Shown here: piece after piece, positions 18,036-27,266 of the stretch
How positions within the stretch are numbered: the first letter of the stretch is position 1
Layout: each line of letters begins with the position of its first letter
Source: a virus
Length of the DNA: 52,487 nucleotides
IMG/VR virus record: IMGVR_UViG_3300035670_000291
Coordinates: 1-52,487 of that record
Direction: 5' to 3' (one strand)
Notes under the pieces: generated by a model
Seen by the model: only the letters and a program-made list of their open reading frames with translations
Told to the model about the DNA's origin: nothing
Database searches by the model: none
Program-made: the position numbers and the translations under genes

Positions 18036-18441
18036 AAAACCAATCATCTGGTATAAACTTATCGGCATACTTAAATCCATTCTTTTCACACCAATCGGCA
18101 TAAGTTGTTTTTGATTTCTTATTGATTTTATTTTTTGAATTTGTAAAAACAAAACGAATATCCAGATTAGGATGCTGCTGTTTTACTAGTAAGTGCTTTT
18201 TCCTGTCTGCAAGTAAAAATCTACCTTTGGTTTCTACAAAGATTCCATTCGGTAACTTAAAATCAGGATGGTAAGTATGTTGAGAAGCAGGTACAACATA
18301 ATCCACAGTTTCGGATTCATATTGTACCTGTACTCCTTTACTATTAATTTGCGTTGATATATTTTCTTCAAGACCTGATCTAAAACCATACTTCTTTCCT
18401 ACCCACTTGGAGGATTTTTTTGATGTAACCTGTTTTCCCAT
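18031..18441 (-). CDS. T7 endonuclease I-like Holliday junction resolvase
   Basis: 136 residues. Catalytic residues can be placed with T7 gp3 spacing: E25 (in GLEENIS), D60 (HPDF), E70 and K72 (VETKG). The intervals 35, 10 and 2 equal those of T7 endonuclease I (E20, D55, E65, K67). The N-terminus is basic, as in the family. It cuts branched DNA before packaging and during recombination, which fits its place just upstream of primase and the Mre11-Rad50 nuclease. The stop lies 18 bp before the SET start. The resemblance is strong despite no search. Confidence 0.85.
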   Translation of the reverse strand: MGKQVTSKKSSKWVGKKYGFRSGLEENISTQINSKGVQVQYESETVDYVVPASQHTYHPDFKLPNGIFVETKGRFLLADRKKHLLVKQQHPNLDIRFVFTNSKNKINKKSKTTYADWCEKNGFKYADKFIPDDWFL

Positions 18442-18444
18442 TAA

Positions 18445-18744
18445 TTATTGTGGGTTTGATTCTCCGTATTTTTTAGTATCAGACCATCCATTTGGTAAAT
18501 AGGTTGTTCCTGCACCAATTGCTGCACCTTGAAATCCGTATCTATTTCCAGGAGAAACTACTGAAAATTCAGCCGCACCATCAATTGCACCAACATCAGG
18601 AGCTTTACCACCATTTATATTTTCACCTGCAGAATATGGTATTTGATCTATTGCTAAGTTTGCATCTACTTTAGATGCATCTGGTCCACCTTGATTGAAA
18701 GGTAAATCTTTTTTTGCGTTGTATAAATCTTGCATCGTTGCCAT
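18445..18744 (-). CDS. Hypothetical small Gly/Ala-rich protein, likely virion-associated
   Basis: 99 residues, acidic and rich in Gly, Ala and Asn, with no hydrophobic segment or recognised motif. It starts with an ATG 18 nt behind a late-type motif and ends 3 bp before the resolvase gene. The late promoter and the tail genes just upstream suggest a minor structural protein, but nothing in the sequence shows a function. Confidence 0.6.
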   Translation of the reverse strand: MATMQDLYNAKKDLPFNQGGPDASKVDANLAIDQIPYSAGENINGGKAPDVGAIDGAAEFSVVSPGNRYGFQGAAIGAGTTYLPNGWSDTKKYGESNPQ

Positions 18745-18762
18745 AATAGTTATATTTTTTAT

Positions 18763-18771
18763 ATAAATATA
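18763..18771 (-). promoter_or_regulatory. Putative late promoter element TATATTTAT
   Basis: Coding-strand TATATTTAT 18 nt before the ATG at 18744; a member of the repeated late-type motif family. Confidence 0.45.
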
Positions 18772-18782
18772 AAATTTTTAGA

Positions 18783-19988
18783 TTAAGTATCAATTCTTAT
18801 TATAAAATTAATATCAATGTTTGGTAATGATTTCATTGGTTGTGGTAGTTTAGCGACCGCTATTAATTGACAATCATCATCGTATAATCCAATAGTTGTT
18901 ATAAATGGTGTTAAAAATGATCCAGTAATATCGGTTGAACCACTAATATCAATTTGTTCAAACCCACCATATACACTTGAATTTACTTTTGATTGGTATC
19001 TATAATCTATACTCTGTCCAAATTCATTCTTACCTAATTTTTTTATGTATTTAACGCCAGGCGTTGATTGGACTTTTATTGTATATGGTTTAAAATTTTG
19101 ATTACTACCATCGGAAGTTAACCAATCTATTTCGGTTTTTCCAACTTCTACAAAAGATGATGGATTTGTTGAAACATTAAATTCATCTTGCCCTACAACC
19201 AATAAGTACTCATGTTCGTATATAGTTTCTGTAGATCTAAATTTAAGTTCCCAATCCATTAATAGCATCGTTCCTACATTTTTTGTAAAAACAATTAAAC
19301 CTTGTTCATAAAATACATTTCCAGTTTGTGAACCCGTTCCATATGAACTAACAAATGGAATCATAAGTGCCGTTGCTTCTCCACTTTGCAAATCCACACC
19401 AGCTATATCTATTTGATATTCGGTACCATCATACTGTAAAGTTAAAATATCAGTATTTAAATCTATTGTATAAGAATCTATACTTGCACTATAAACATTT
19501 GATAATGAATCGGTAAAACTTAAAGAGCCAGATTGTAAATTATATTCAGATATGTATATTACCAAACCACTACTCCTAAATAGATTACCATATCCATCAT
19601 CAATATATTCTACACCACGTTCATTCAATAAAACTGATCTTTTTTTAATTCCCTCACCAATATATCTTTGAGGTATAGATATTACCTTTGCTTCATTATT
19701 TAAATACCTTTCCCAATTTTCAAATTCTTCAACGTATTGATTTGTCTTTGAACCAAATCTTGTAAATGGATTATCACCACTATCTTTATAAAATTGCGCC
19801 CTTAATTGTCCATATAGTGAAACTTTATTAAATGTTAAGTTGTTTCCTGAAGATGCTTCAGTAGAAAAAACATCTAAATGTTCGGCATCCAATACATCCA
19901 ATTCAATAGATGAATTATTAAATTCCCATTCTTTGTAAACCTTGAATGGTCGAACACTAATATCAGATTTAGGTATCTTTTTTAACAT
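18783..19988 (-). CDS. Tail structural protein, paralogue of the 20081-21313 product
   Basis: 401 residues, beta-rich, without signal or membrane segment. The C-terminal ~50 residues (TTIGLYDD then LIAVAKLPQP) match the end of the next gene (TSVGLYDD, LLAVAKISKP), so the two share a C-terminal domain. Related GLYDD...AVAK endings occur in phage tail or baseplate proteins (recalled). I infer a fibre-attachment or baseplate component. A late-type motif lies 6 nt upstream of the ATG and a terminator separates it from the neighbouring gene. Confidence 0.7.
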   Translation of the reverse strand: MLKKIPKSDISVRPFKVYKEWEFNNSSIELDVLDAEHLDVFSTEASSGNNLTFNKVSLYGQLRAQFYKDSGDNPFTRFGSKTNQYVEEFENWERYLNNEAKVISIPQRYIGEGIKKRSVLLNERGVEYIDDGYGNLFRSSGLVIYISEYNLQSGSLSFTDSLSNVYSASIDSYTIDLNTDILTLQYDGTEYQIDIAGVDLQSGEATALMIPFVSSYGTGSQTGNVFYEQGLIVFTKNVGTMLLMDWELKFRSTETIYEHEYLLVVGQDEFNVSTNPSSFVEVGKTEIDWLTSDGSNQNFKPYTIKVQSTPGVKYIKKLGKNEFGQSIDYRYQSKVNSSVYGGFEQIDISGSTDITGSFLTPFITTIGLYDDDCQLIAVAKLPQPMKSLPNIDINFIIRIDT

Positions 19989-19994
19989 ACAAAT

Positions 19995-20003
19995 ATAAAT
20001 ATC
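19995..20003 (-). promoter_or_regulatory. Putative late promoter element GATATTTAT
   Basis: Coding-strand GATATTTAT 6 nt before the ATG at 19988 and immediately after the terminator at 20016-20039. The TATATTTG overlapping it (with TTG 22 nt upstream) could also act as a host-type promoter. Confidence 0.5.
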
Positions 20004-20015
20004 TTATTAAAAGAA

Positions 20016-20039
20016 AACCCAACTTTTTAAGGTTGGGTT
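20016..20039 (-). terminator. Intrinsic terminator after the 410-residue tail protein gene
   Basis: Inverted repeat AACCCAAC...GTTGGGTT, extendable to a 10-bp stem with a 4-nt loop, followed on the minus strand by TTCTTTTAAT. It lies 42 nt after the stop at 20081 and just before the next late motif. Confidence 0.75.
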
Positions 20040-20042
20040 CGG

Positions 20043-20064
20043 TCTATGAATACCTATTCATAGA
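20043..20064 (-). repeat. Second hairpin in the tandem terminator
   Basis: Perfect inverted repeat TCTATGAAT / ATTCATAGA with loop ACCT, placed between the stop codon at 20081 and the main terminator. It may stabilise the 3' end or form a double terminator; it has no T-tract of its own. Confidence 0.6.
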
Positions 20065-20080
20065 GGGGTTAGTTATTCTC

Positions 20081-21313
20081 TTAAAAATCTAATTTAACTT
20101 TAATTAAGATTTCTTTATCAAATGTTTTTTCAATTGGTTTACTTATCTTTGCAACTGCCAATAATTCATTTGCATCATCATATAAACCAACCGATGTAAC
20201 ATACACATGTGGATCAGTTTCAAATAAAGTTTGAACAAATTGACCAGTAGAACCTGTTACGAATGTTGGATTGTTTGAATAGTTGAATTCTCTATTATTT
20301 ACTCTTACGAAGAAATGCGAAGTAGAAACATTTTCTGTTCTTCTTGCTTGGAACGATGCTCCCGATTTTAATCCTTCATATAAATTTTCTATATTTGTTT
20401 TGTTAGAATAAGTACCTGCAACGGATGCGCTTTCAAAAGTTATACCAACCGATGAACTAATTGCTGCGGGATTTAATAAGAAAATTCCTAAATCTGGATA
20501 AAATAATCCATATCCTTGCTGGGTATAGTTATCAACGTATTGTGCAATTGTTCCTTCGTTTGAAGTTCCTATATTCAATGCACCACTAACTAAATTGAAA
20601 ATTCTACCACTAGCACCTATTGAATTTGTTTGTCCAGAATCATCTATCAAAGTAATAGTACCGTTTGTACCGGATAGAGTTATTTCTATATTTCCTGGAT
20701 CTAATTTTTCTCTACTTCTTGCTCTATTCACGTTTAGTGCGTAGAAATGATCTAAATTATAACCATTATTAACCAATCCAGAACTACCACTTGCATATAC
20801 GGTAAAAAATGTATCCGTAGGACCTAACAATACGTTTCTGAATTGACCGTAAATTGCTTTAGTTTGTAGTAAGGAATCATCATTTTGTGATAGAGTTGGA
20901 ACCGCACCGCCACTAATGTGACCGTAGGTTACCGAAAATTGTACCTCCGCAGCATCAGATGTAGTTGGATCATAATTGTAAACATCTAAATAGTATTTAC
21001 CACTATCACTTGCCTTTTGAACAGATGATGTGTATATACTATCCAAAGAACCAGTATCACCACTCCATATTCCGGAAGTAACTACTTCGGTTCTATTTAC
21101 TATCTTATCTATTTCATTAAATCTTTTGTAAATTCCAGTTACAGTTGTATTTGTATTGGAACTTACGGACTCTTCTGTAGCCAAAAACTGATTAAGTATA
21201 TTTACAACTTCGTTTGTATCAACAGGAGTTCCTGCTGTGTTAGCAACGTTGGCTAAATACTGTGATAAGTTTCCTGCTAAAAGGGCTCCTCTATTGTTTC
21301 TAATTATTGCCAT
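20081..21313 (-). CDS. Tail structural protein (paralogue of 18783-19988 product)
   Basis: 410 residues, beginning MAIIRNNRGALLAGN. The middle is beta-rich with repeated SG/TG turns. The C-terminus carries TSVGLYDDANELLAVAK, shared with the following gene, and ends with alternating charged and hydrophobic strands. It starts 7 bp after the stop of the 207-residue gene, so the two form one unit. Likely a tail or baseplate-periphery protein that binds fibres; the precise role is unknown. Confidence 0.7.
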   Translation of the reverse strand: MAIIRNNRGALLAGNLSQYLANVANTAGTPVDTNEVVNILNQFLATEESVSSNTNTTVTGIYKRFNEIDKIVNRTEVVTSGIWSGDTGSLDSIYTSSVQKASDSGKYYLDVYNYDPTTSDAAEVQFSVTYGHISGGAVPTLSQNDDSLLQTKAIYGQFRNVLLGPTDTFFTVYASGSSGLVNNGYNLDHFYALNVNRARSREKLDPGNIEITLSGTNGTITLIDDSGQTNSIGASGRIFNLVSGALNIGTSNEGTIAQYVDNYTQQGYGLFYPDLGIFLLNPAAISSSVGITFESASVAGTYSNKTNIENLYEGLKSGASFQARRTENVSTSHFFVRVNNREFNYSNNPTFVTGSTGQFVQTLFETDPHVYVTSVGLYDDANELLAVAKISKPIEKTFDKEILIKVKLDF

Positions 21314-21320
21314 ATTCTAA

Positions 21321-21944
21321 TTATATTACATAATTTACTGTTACTGGTATAGTTTGAGAACCACCCGTTTCGTTTCCATAAACAGTTATTGTTGTTTTAA
21401 CTGTAGATGTTAATGATGGGTTTGGAATAAACTTGAATGTCAATCCTTTTGCAATCGCTGCGGTTGCCGATACATCCGCTCCTATGAAAACAGGAACACT
21501 ACCAACTGCGGTTGTTAATCCTTCACCAATTATATCACCTGCATTTTTATTTGCTAGTACAATGGTGTAACCATTACTTCTATTACCCGCTGGAGACGTA
21601 GTTGGTGATAAAGCGACTTCACCACTTTTTTGATTTACATTTATATTAGGAACACCAAATTCAACAACAGGAATTCTTGTAGTAGATTTTGGAAGACTTA
21701 CTAATTTGTATTTCATAACCTGTGTTTCATCTGGATACGCTTCTAATACCGGCATATTTTTAATTGCTGCATCATAATAAGCAGAACCTAAAGGATGTGC
21801 AGGCTCATATAATGAATAATCAATTTCATCATCCGCCAAAGCAAATTGTGTAATGTTCAATCCTAATCCTGATGCTAATTTTTCTCTACCCTTTTTTGTT
21901 AGGATTGCATCAACTGTAAGTTCATTGTTACTTAAATATCCCAT
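21321..21944 (-). CDS. Conserved phage structural protein
   Basis: 207 residues. The N-terminus (LTVDAILTKKGREKLA then FALADDEIDYSLYEP) is a motif I associate with tail or virion proteins of phages infecting Bacteroidota and marine hosts. The C-terminal half is beta-rich. It is the first gene of a two-gene unit with the 410-residue protein and has a late-type motif 26 nt upstream. No enzymatic motif is seen. Confidence 0.65.
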   Translation of the reverse strand: MGYLSNNELTVDAILTKKGREKLASGLGLNITQFALADDEIDYSLYEPAHPLGSAYYDAAIKNMPVLEAYPDETQVMKYKLVSLPKSTTRIPVVEFGVPNINVNQKSGEVALSPTTSPAGNRSNGYTIVLANKNAGDIIGEGLTTAVGSVPVFIGADVSATAAIAKGLTFKFIPNPSLTSTVKTTITVYGNETGGSQTIPVTVNYVI

Positions 21945-21970
21945 AATGTATATATATTATTCGTTTAATA

Positions 21971-21979
21971 ATAAATATC
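21971..21979 (-). promoter_or_regulatory. Putative late promoter element GATATTTAT
   Basis: Coding-strand GATATTTAT 26 nt before the ATG at 21944, in the short gap after the stop of the 1747-residue gene. Confidence 0.45.
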
Positions 21980-21992
21980 GTTTTCTAAAAAA

Positions 21993-24900
21993 TTATGATC
22001 CAACTTCCAAAATTGGTTCAGAAGAACTTCTACCTGCTTTGTTAACAACCAATGTATTAGGATTAGTTGCAAAAATCTCAACAGGAGAACTACCATCTAT
22101 TGTAGTTGATGTTGTATTTTTACTTCCTTTGAAGAACGAATTATCCAATCCTCTCGTAGTATCCCTTGTATATCTATGATGTACTCTTAAATATCCTCTA
22201 ACAGGAGTTACATCTACCACAGACCCCGTTACCAAAGGTAGTTCGGAAGGTAATCCAGTTGAACCCGTAAATGGTTGTATGTTTAGTTTTGTTTCTATTA
22301 TTATCGATGAAGTAAGTTCTGTACCGCCTCTTGGATCACCCGTACCATCCGGAAGTAATACTTTGAATTTTGAAGTTGTAATTATCTTTTTTTCTTTTAC
22401 AACACATGCTCTAACTCTTCTCTTTTTTATTACATTATCCGTATCAAAATAAGTTTGAACTGCAAATCCACCACTTGCTGCATATAAACCAAATCCAAAT
22501 TTTTCATAATCATCTAAACCGACTATAGTAGTAAATGTTTCGGGTTTTTCTAGTAATGTTCTTTTACTAACTCCTGTTCCTATTGTGGCAGTTATTCCCA
22601 AATTTTCGGAAGTTACTAAAATATCATCTTGTGTATTTATTACAGTATCATATCCCAAATTTTGAGAACTTGCTGAAATTGGATTTGCTTCTAATACCGA
22701 TTCATATACCAAATTTTCACCAATAAGACTAGTTTCATCGCCGGCAATTAACGCATCGTATGTGGAGTATTCATTATCAAAACTTATATCATATTCTATT
22801 TCACCTGTGTAATCGTTAAAATCACCAGTTGGTTTTCTTTGCTTTACTTTACTTCTTTCTAAAAAATGGGGTTCAATCAAAATACCTGTTGTGGTTTTTG
22901 ATCTACCTGGCATTATTTTTTTAAGATTATCAAATAAACTATTTTCATATAAAGCAACTATATTCAGATATTGGTAAACATCCTTTTTTTGAACTCTATC
23001 AAAATAATAATTTCTTAAAGATTTTAAGGATTTATAATCATCAGAATATCTATCGGAAGGATCTCCTATGTAGTTTGATAAATTAAATCCACCAAAAGAT
23101 TTTGCAATATCTAAATTTAATTCTTTTGTAGGTGAAAAGAACGCACCCATTCTGGTAGAATCGGTTGGAGCAGTTTCTATTGATTTTTCAGTTGCACGAT
23201 ATTTTGATGATAAATCAGAAACCAATTGTTTCTCTTCAAAACGAATTTTATCATTAACATATCTTGAACCTATGCCATCTGGAATTGAAACTATTATGGT
23301 TCTATCTATTGGTTCAAAATTATATGGATAATCATTTATTGAGTTAAATTCATAAGCAGAAGCACTAAATGATGCCGATGGGTTTGTTGATGTAAATGCA
23401 GTATATATTGTACTATCTTCATAGTTATTTCTGGTAAGTGATCCAGATAATTTTATATTAGCCGCTACATTTATTAATCTTGTAGGATTTGAATCTCCTA
23501 AATTTTTTGGATATTCAAAATCAAGTCTAAACATCAAGTCGGAGGTAGAAGAGGAATAAGTATTTCCATGTATCATTTCAGGAAATAAAATGTGTTCTTT
23601 GAATATAGATGCACTTAAAGGTGTAGACCATAATCTAAATTCATCTATTGAACCAGTGTAATTACTTCCTATTTTTATTGTTGATCCACTATTCCAATTT
23701 GAACTTGTAAGTATATAATCCACCGAAGATGAAAATATAAAATTTCCCTTCTCAACTTGTCCTAAATATAAATTATATTTTGATGAGGTTGGTGAATTTA
23801 TTTCTCTAGAAACTTTAAAACCAAATAATTTACCATTAAAAATAGGAACTTCTGATGAAGTTATTTCTACATTTGTTCCATTTTGTAATAGATTTAATTT
23901 TGCTTTACCGTATTTAGAATTTTGAGAACCACTAATCTCTACATTCCATCCACTTCCTGATATGATTGTGTATTGATTACTATATGCAGGTTTTAGAAAA
24001 ATTTCTATTGTATCTGGCTTTCTATTTTTATTAGTATTAACCCAATTGGTTTGAATATACGAACCACTATTCATTTTTAAATAGTATGTTGTATTTTCCA
24101 TTTCTAACTTACCCGTACTTATGGATGATGTTGTTTCCGAACTAGGCCCACCGAATTCAAATACCGATAAATTTGATGCGGGTATTCCATAACAAGATAG
24201 TAATGCGTTTATTCCTCTTTTTGTACCTTTATGTTTAAGTAAGTAGGGTAGATTATTTATCAATCTTCTCCAAACTTCATAAGTTCTTTTTTTAGCAGGA
24301 TTATCTTCAACAACTTGACCACTATCATCATATCCAAAAGCGTATTTCCAAAGTTTTGAATCAACGGATAAATGTTTTGGATCAAATCCAAATGAAATTA
24401 AATAATCATATATTAACTTATTTGCTAATTCACCACTATCTTTGTATCCTAATTGACGTGAGTTTTCTATTGCCTTTGTATAATAATAAAAAGTATCAAA
24501 ATACTGACCAATCATTGAAAAGAATAATAACAAATGTTCATTCTCACCACTATTCTTTATATACTGTGGTATATTGTTATGAATAAAATTGTTATTATTT
24601 TTATCATACGTGTCTGCTAATTCTATTATATTGTTATACCAAGGTAAAACCGAAATAGTATCGGTAGATGATAATCTAACCGATCCACTATATGGCCATG
24701 TGATAGAATTAGAACCAGATGTTGTGTATTTAGATGATGGTGTGTATAAAAACGATTCAAAACCATCAAAATCTTGAATTAATTTTTGCTTTTTATCTCT
24801 ATTTCTTTGAACCTCTTGTTGAGAAGCTAGAGATGCGGTAAATGCTGATGGGTTTCCCGATGAGTTTGCAACATCGGTTGATGAACTTACTATTAAACTT

Positions 24901-27236
24901 TCGTAGTTTTCAATCAATTGTAACTTATATACAAAATTATCAACACGTTCCTTTGCCGATGAAAAGTGTACAAAATTTTCCCATATATAATTAGAACCAC
25001 TTACATATTCAATGTTTATATCATCAAAATCAATCTTTGATGAACTTAAATACGTTGTAATAAGCTGTTCGGATGTGGAGGAACTTAAAATTAATGTATC
25101 TAATGATTCAAAATCTGTTGATTTTCCTGTAACATAATCTATCTCAACATTAAAATTTGGTCCCTTTATAGGTGGACAATTTAACCCAACTTCATCTGTC
25201 AATACTACGGTTTCTACTATGGAATTTACTATAAGTTTTGTAATCCAAAGTGTAGTATTGTCATCAAATTCGTTTGGTAATGGTTCATATAATTTTAAAA
25301 TCAAAGATTTTATCTCCGATGTTATTATTTCATTACCCTGTACATCTTCTCCTTTTTCCGATAAAGTGTAATTATCATTTTCCCAAGATGAAATTAGTAT
25401 CTGTTCATCATTTCCAAAATTGGCAAGATGAGTTAAATACTTACTCTCTTTTTCTGGTTCTTCTAAAATTAATTTATCTAAATAAGATTCAAATCCATCA
25501 TATAGTGTTTTTCTTATTGAATCTTCATCTAAATTTAATGTTGGAAAATTTAATTTTGTTATTATTTCATATTCATTACCAATCAACTCCTTACTACCGG
25601 ATCTATTGTATGGTTTAAATATAATTGATACGGTATCCCTACCATTCCATGTAGGATAAGTTTCTGCTAATTTTTTTAAATTAATAGAAATTTTACCAGT
25701 AGGTGGTAAATTGGAAAAAAGTTGTAGTTTTGAACCATCCTTTGCTATCAAAAATGCATCAACACTAGTAGCAGCAAACGATGCATAATCTACATCATAA
25801 TCAATTTGCAAATCCGAAAAAGAAGGGATTTCTATAAAATCAGGAAATCTTATTTGAGTTATAGCAGGAAAATCATTTACTGCTAAAAATTTAAGTATTA
25901 CTTCTTTATTAGGACCTGTACCAGCTGCCTCACTTACAGGTTGAAATATGATTTTTTTAGAACCATATTCACCTTTAAAATCTTGAATAAAATATAAATC
26001 TACAAATCCTACATTGATATCTACTTTTACAAATTTATTTGGTGCAAGATATACATTTACATAATCTGCATTTTTTGTTGTAAAAGGTATTTTTATATTC
26101 TTATCGGTATCCGATTCCTTTATTTCTATATCATAATAATCATTAGGAATAGTAATAGAAGGTAATGGAATTATTTCTTCTTTTTTATAAATTATTGCAA
26201 TGACAGGACTTGATGATAATGAACTATTTGGTAAAGAAAATATAGTTCTTGTTGAATTCCATTTTGTGAAATCGTTTGGATAAGATTGTGCAATTGTTTT
26301 TGATGTATTATTTACAGAAACAATCGTATATTCTTTTGGAACGATTCCGTGGTTTATGTAAAAATCAGTATGACCATTCTTTGTAAAAGAATCTTTTATC
26401 TGCAATCTATCCGATATTCCATTTACTAATTTAACTACACCTTCGGATATTAGGTCATTAGTTGCACTATATGTTTTGTAACTTAATGATAAAATATCAC
26501 CTAACTCATTTTTAAAATTTGAGGTAAATGAAATACTATAATTTATTAAAACATCTTCAGCCGGTTTCGGTATTTCATCATCATCATTTTCAAATTCAAA
26601 ATCGCATCTAAAAGATCCATATGTTGAATCTAAATTTCTTTGTGAGTATTCTTTGTATTCTTTTGTTACTCTATCTAAACGATATTCTACTATCTTAACG
26701 TTTTCTTTATAAAGAATATCATTTTGAGTTGTTGCTTCTCCCCTAACTCTAGCCGTATCGGTAAAAGAATAATTAAAATCCAACAAAGAATTGGTTTGTT
26801 CTCTAACTCTAAAATTTTGCTGGTCTACTATTCCCGAATTTACATTTACATCATTTGTAGTTTGATAGGTTTTTTCTATTACTACTTCAAAATAATTTAT
26901 AGGTCTAAATCCTGTTCTTTTTGCTTTATAGGTTTTTTTATTACCAAATTTTAAAGAAGGAGCATATTTTTTACTTATAGCTGAACCAATACCCAATACT
27001 ACATCATCTTCATAAAATTCAGAAGAATCGGTTGATGCTAAATTTACTTTTAAATCTAATAAATCCGAACTTGAGTAAGATGGTAATACAAAAAATGGAT
27101 TAGTTATTGTTGGTGGAGTGTAAACACTTCCTGATGATGTATTTCCTGTGAATGGAATATACTCCCCAACTCCGTTATAAGGTGTAGTAGATACAACGCT
27201 CTCTCTTACTCTATTATTTGTTATTTCTTGTGCCAT
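21993..27236 (-). CDS. Large tail protein (1747 aa) with LamG-like domain
   Basis: Starts MAQEITNNRVRES. The first ~500 residues contain beta-rich repeats. The middle (~970-1030) has a YEVWRRLINNLPYLLKHKGT stretch followed by GINALLSCYGIP, a pattern I recall from tail proteins that thread other baseplate parts. Residues ~1060-1200 look like a LamG/concanavalin fold: TIEIFLKPA, internal strands, then GSIDEFRLWSTPLS. The C-terminal ~500 residues are mixed, with several Arg/Lys-rich segments. It fits a large tail or baseplate protein that may bind glycans. A late-type motif lies 11 nt before the ATG. There are no frame breaks. Confidence 0.75.
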   Translation of the reverse strand: MAQEITNNRVRESVVSTTPYNGVGEYIPFTGNTSSGSVYTPPTITNPFFVLPSYSSSDLLDLKVNLASTDSSEFYEDDVVLGIGSAISKKYAPSLKFGNKKTYKAKRTGFRPINYFEVVIEKTYQTTNDVNVNSGIVDQQNFRVREQTNSLLDFNYSFTDTARVRGEATTQNDILYKENVKIVEYRLDRVTKEYKEYSQRNLDSTYGSFRCDFEFENDDDEIPKPAEDVLINYSISFTSNFKNELGDILSLSYKTYSATNDLISEGVVKLVNGISDRLQIKDSFTKNGHTDFYINHGIVPKEYTIVSVNNTSKTIAQSYPNDFTKWNSTRTIFSLPNSSLSSSPVIAIIYKKEEIIPLPSITIPNDYYDIEIKESDTDKNIKIPFTTKNADYVNVYLAPNKFVKVDINVGFVDLYFIQDFKGEYGSKKIIFQPVSEAAGTGPNKEVILKFLAVNDFPAITQIRFPDFIEIPSFSDLQIDYDVDYASFAATSVDAFLIAKDGSKLQLFSNLPPTGKISINLKKLAETYPTWNGRDTVSIIFKPYNRSGSKELIGNEYEIITKLNFPTLNLDEDSIRKTLYDGFESYLDKLILEEPEKESKYLTHLANFGNDEQILISSWENDNYTLSEKGEDVQGNEIITSEIKSLILKLYEPLPNEFDDNTTLWITKLIVNSIVETVVLTDEVGLNCPPIKGPNFNVEIDYVTGKSTDFESLDTLILSSSTSEQLITTYLSSSKIDFDDINIEYVSGSNYIWENFVHFSSAKERVDNFVYKLQLIENYESLIVSSSTDVANSSGNPSAFTASLASQQEVQRNRDKKQKLIQDFDGFESFLYTPSSKYTTSGSNSITWPYSGSVRLSSTDTISVLPWYNNIIELADTYDKNNNNFIHNNIPQYIKNSGENEHLLLFFSMIGQYFDTFYYYTKAIENSRQLGYKDSGELANKLIYDYLISFGFDPKHLSVDSKLWKYAFGYDDSGQVVEDNPAKKRTYEVWRRLINNLPYLLKHKGTKRGINALLSCYGIPASNLSVFEFGGPSSETTSSISTGKLEMENTTYYLKMNSGSYIQTNWVNTNKNRKPDTIEIFLKPAYSNQYTIISGSGWNVEISGSQNSKYGKAKLNLLQNGTNVEITSSEVPIFNGKLFGFKVSREINSPTSSKYNLYLGQVEKGNFIFSSSVDYILTSSNWNSGSTIKIGSNYTGSIDEFRLWSTPLSASIFKEHILFPEMIHGNTYSSSTSDLMFRLDFEYPKNLGDSNPTRLINVAANIKLSGSLTRNNYEDSTIYTAFTSTNPSASFSASAYEFNSINDYPYNFEPIDRTIIVSIPDGIGSRYVNDKIRFEEKQLVSDLSSKYRATEKSIETAPTDSTRMGAFFSPTKELNLDIAKSFGGFNLSNYIGDPSDRYSDDYKSLKSLRNYYFDRVQKKDVYQYLNIVALYENSLFDNLKKIMPGRSKTTTGILIEPHFLERSKVKQRKPTGDFNDYTGEIEYDISFDNEYSTYDALIAGDETSLIGENLVYESVLEANPISASSQNLGYDTVINTQDDILVTSENLGITATIGTGVSKRTLLEKPETFTTIVGLDDYEKFGFGLYAASGGFAVQTYFDTDNVIKKRRVRACVVKEKKIITTSKFKVLLPDGTGDPRGGTELTSSIIIETKLNIQPFTGSTGLPSELPLVTGSVVDVTPVRGYLRVHHRYTRDTTRGLDNSFFKGSKNTTSTTIDGSSPVEIFATNPNTLVVNKAGRSSSEPILEVGS

Positions 27237-27247
27237 CCGGATTTTGT

Positions 27248-27256
27248 ATAAATATA
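27248..27256 (-). promoter_or_regulatory. Putative late promoter element TATATTTAT
   Basis: Coding-strand TATATTTAT 11 nt upstream of the ATG at 27236, in the 30-bp gap behind the 461-residue gene. Confidence 0.45.
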
Positions 27257-27266
27257 AAACTGAAAA

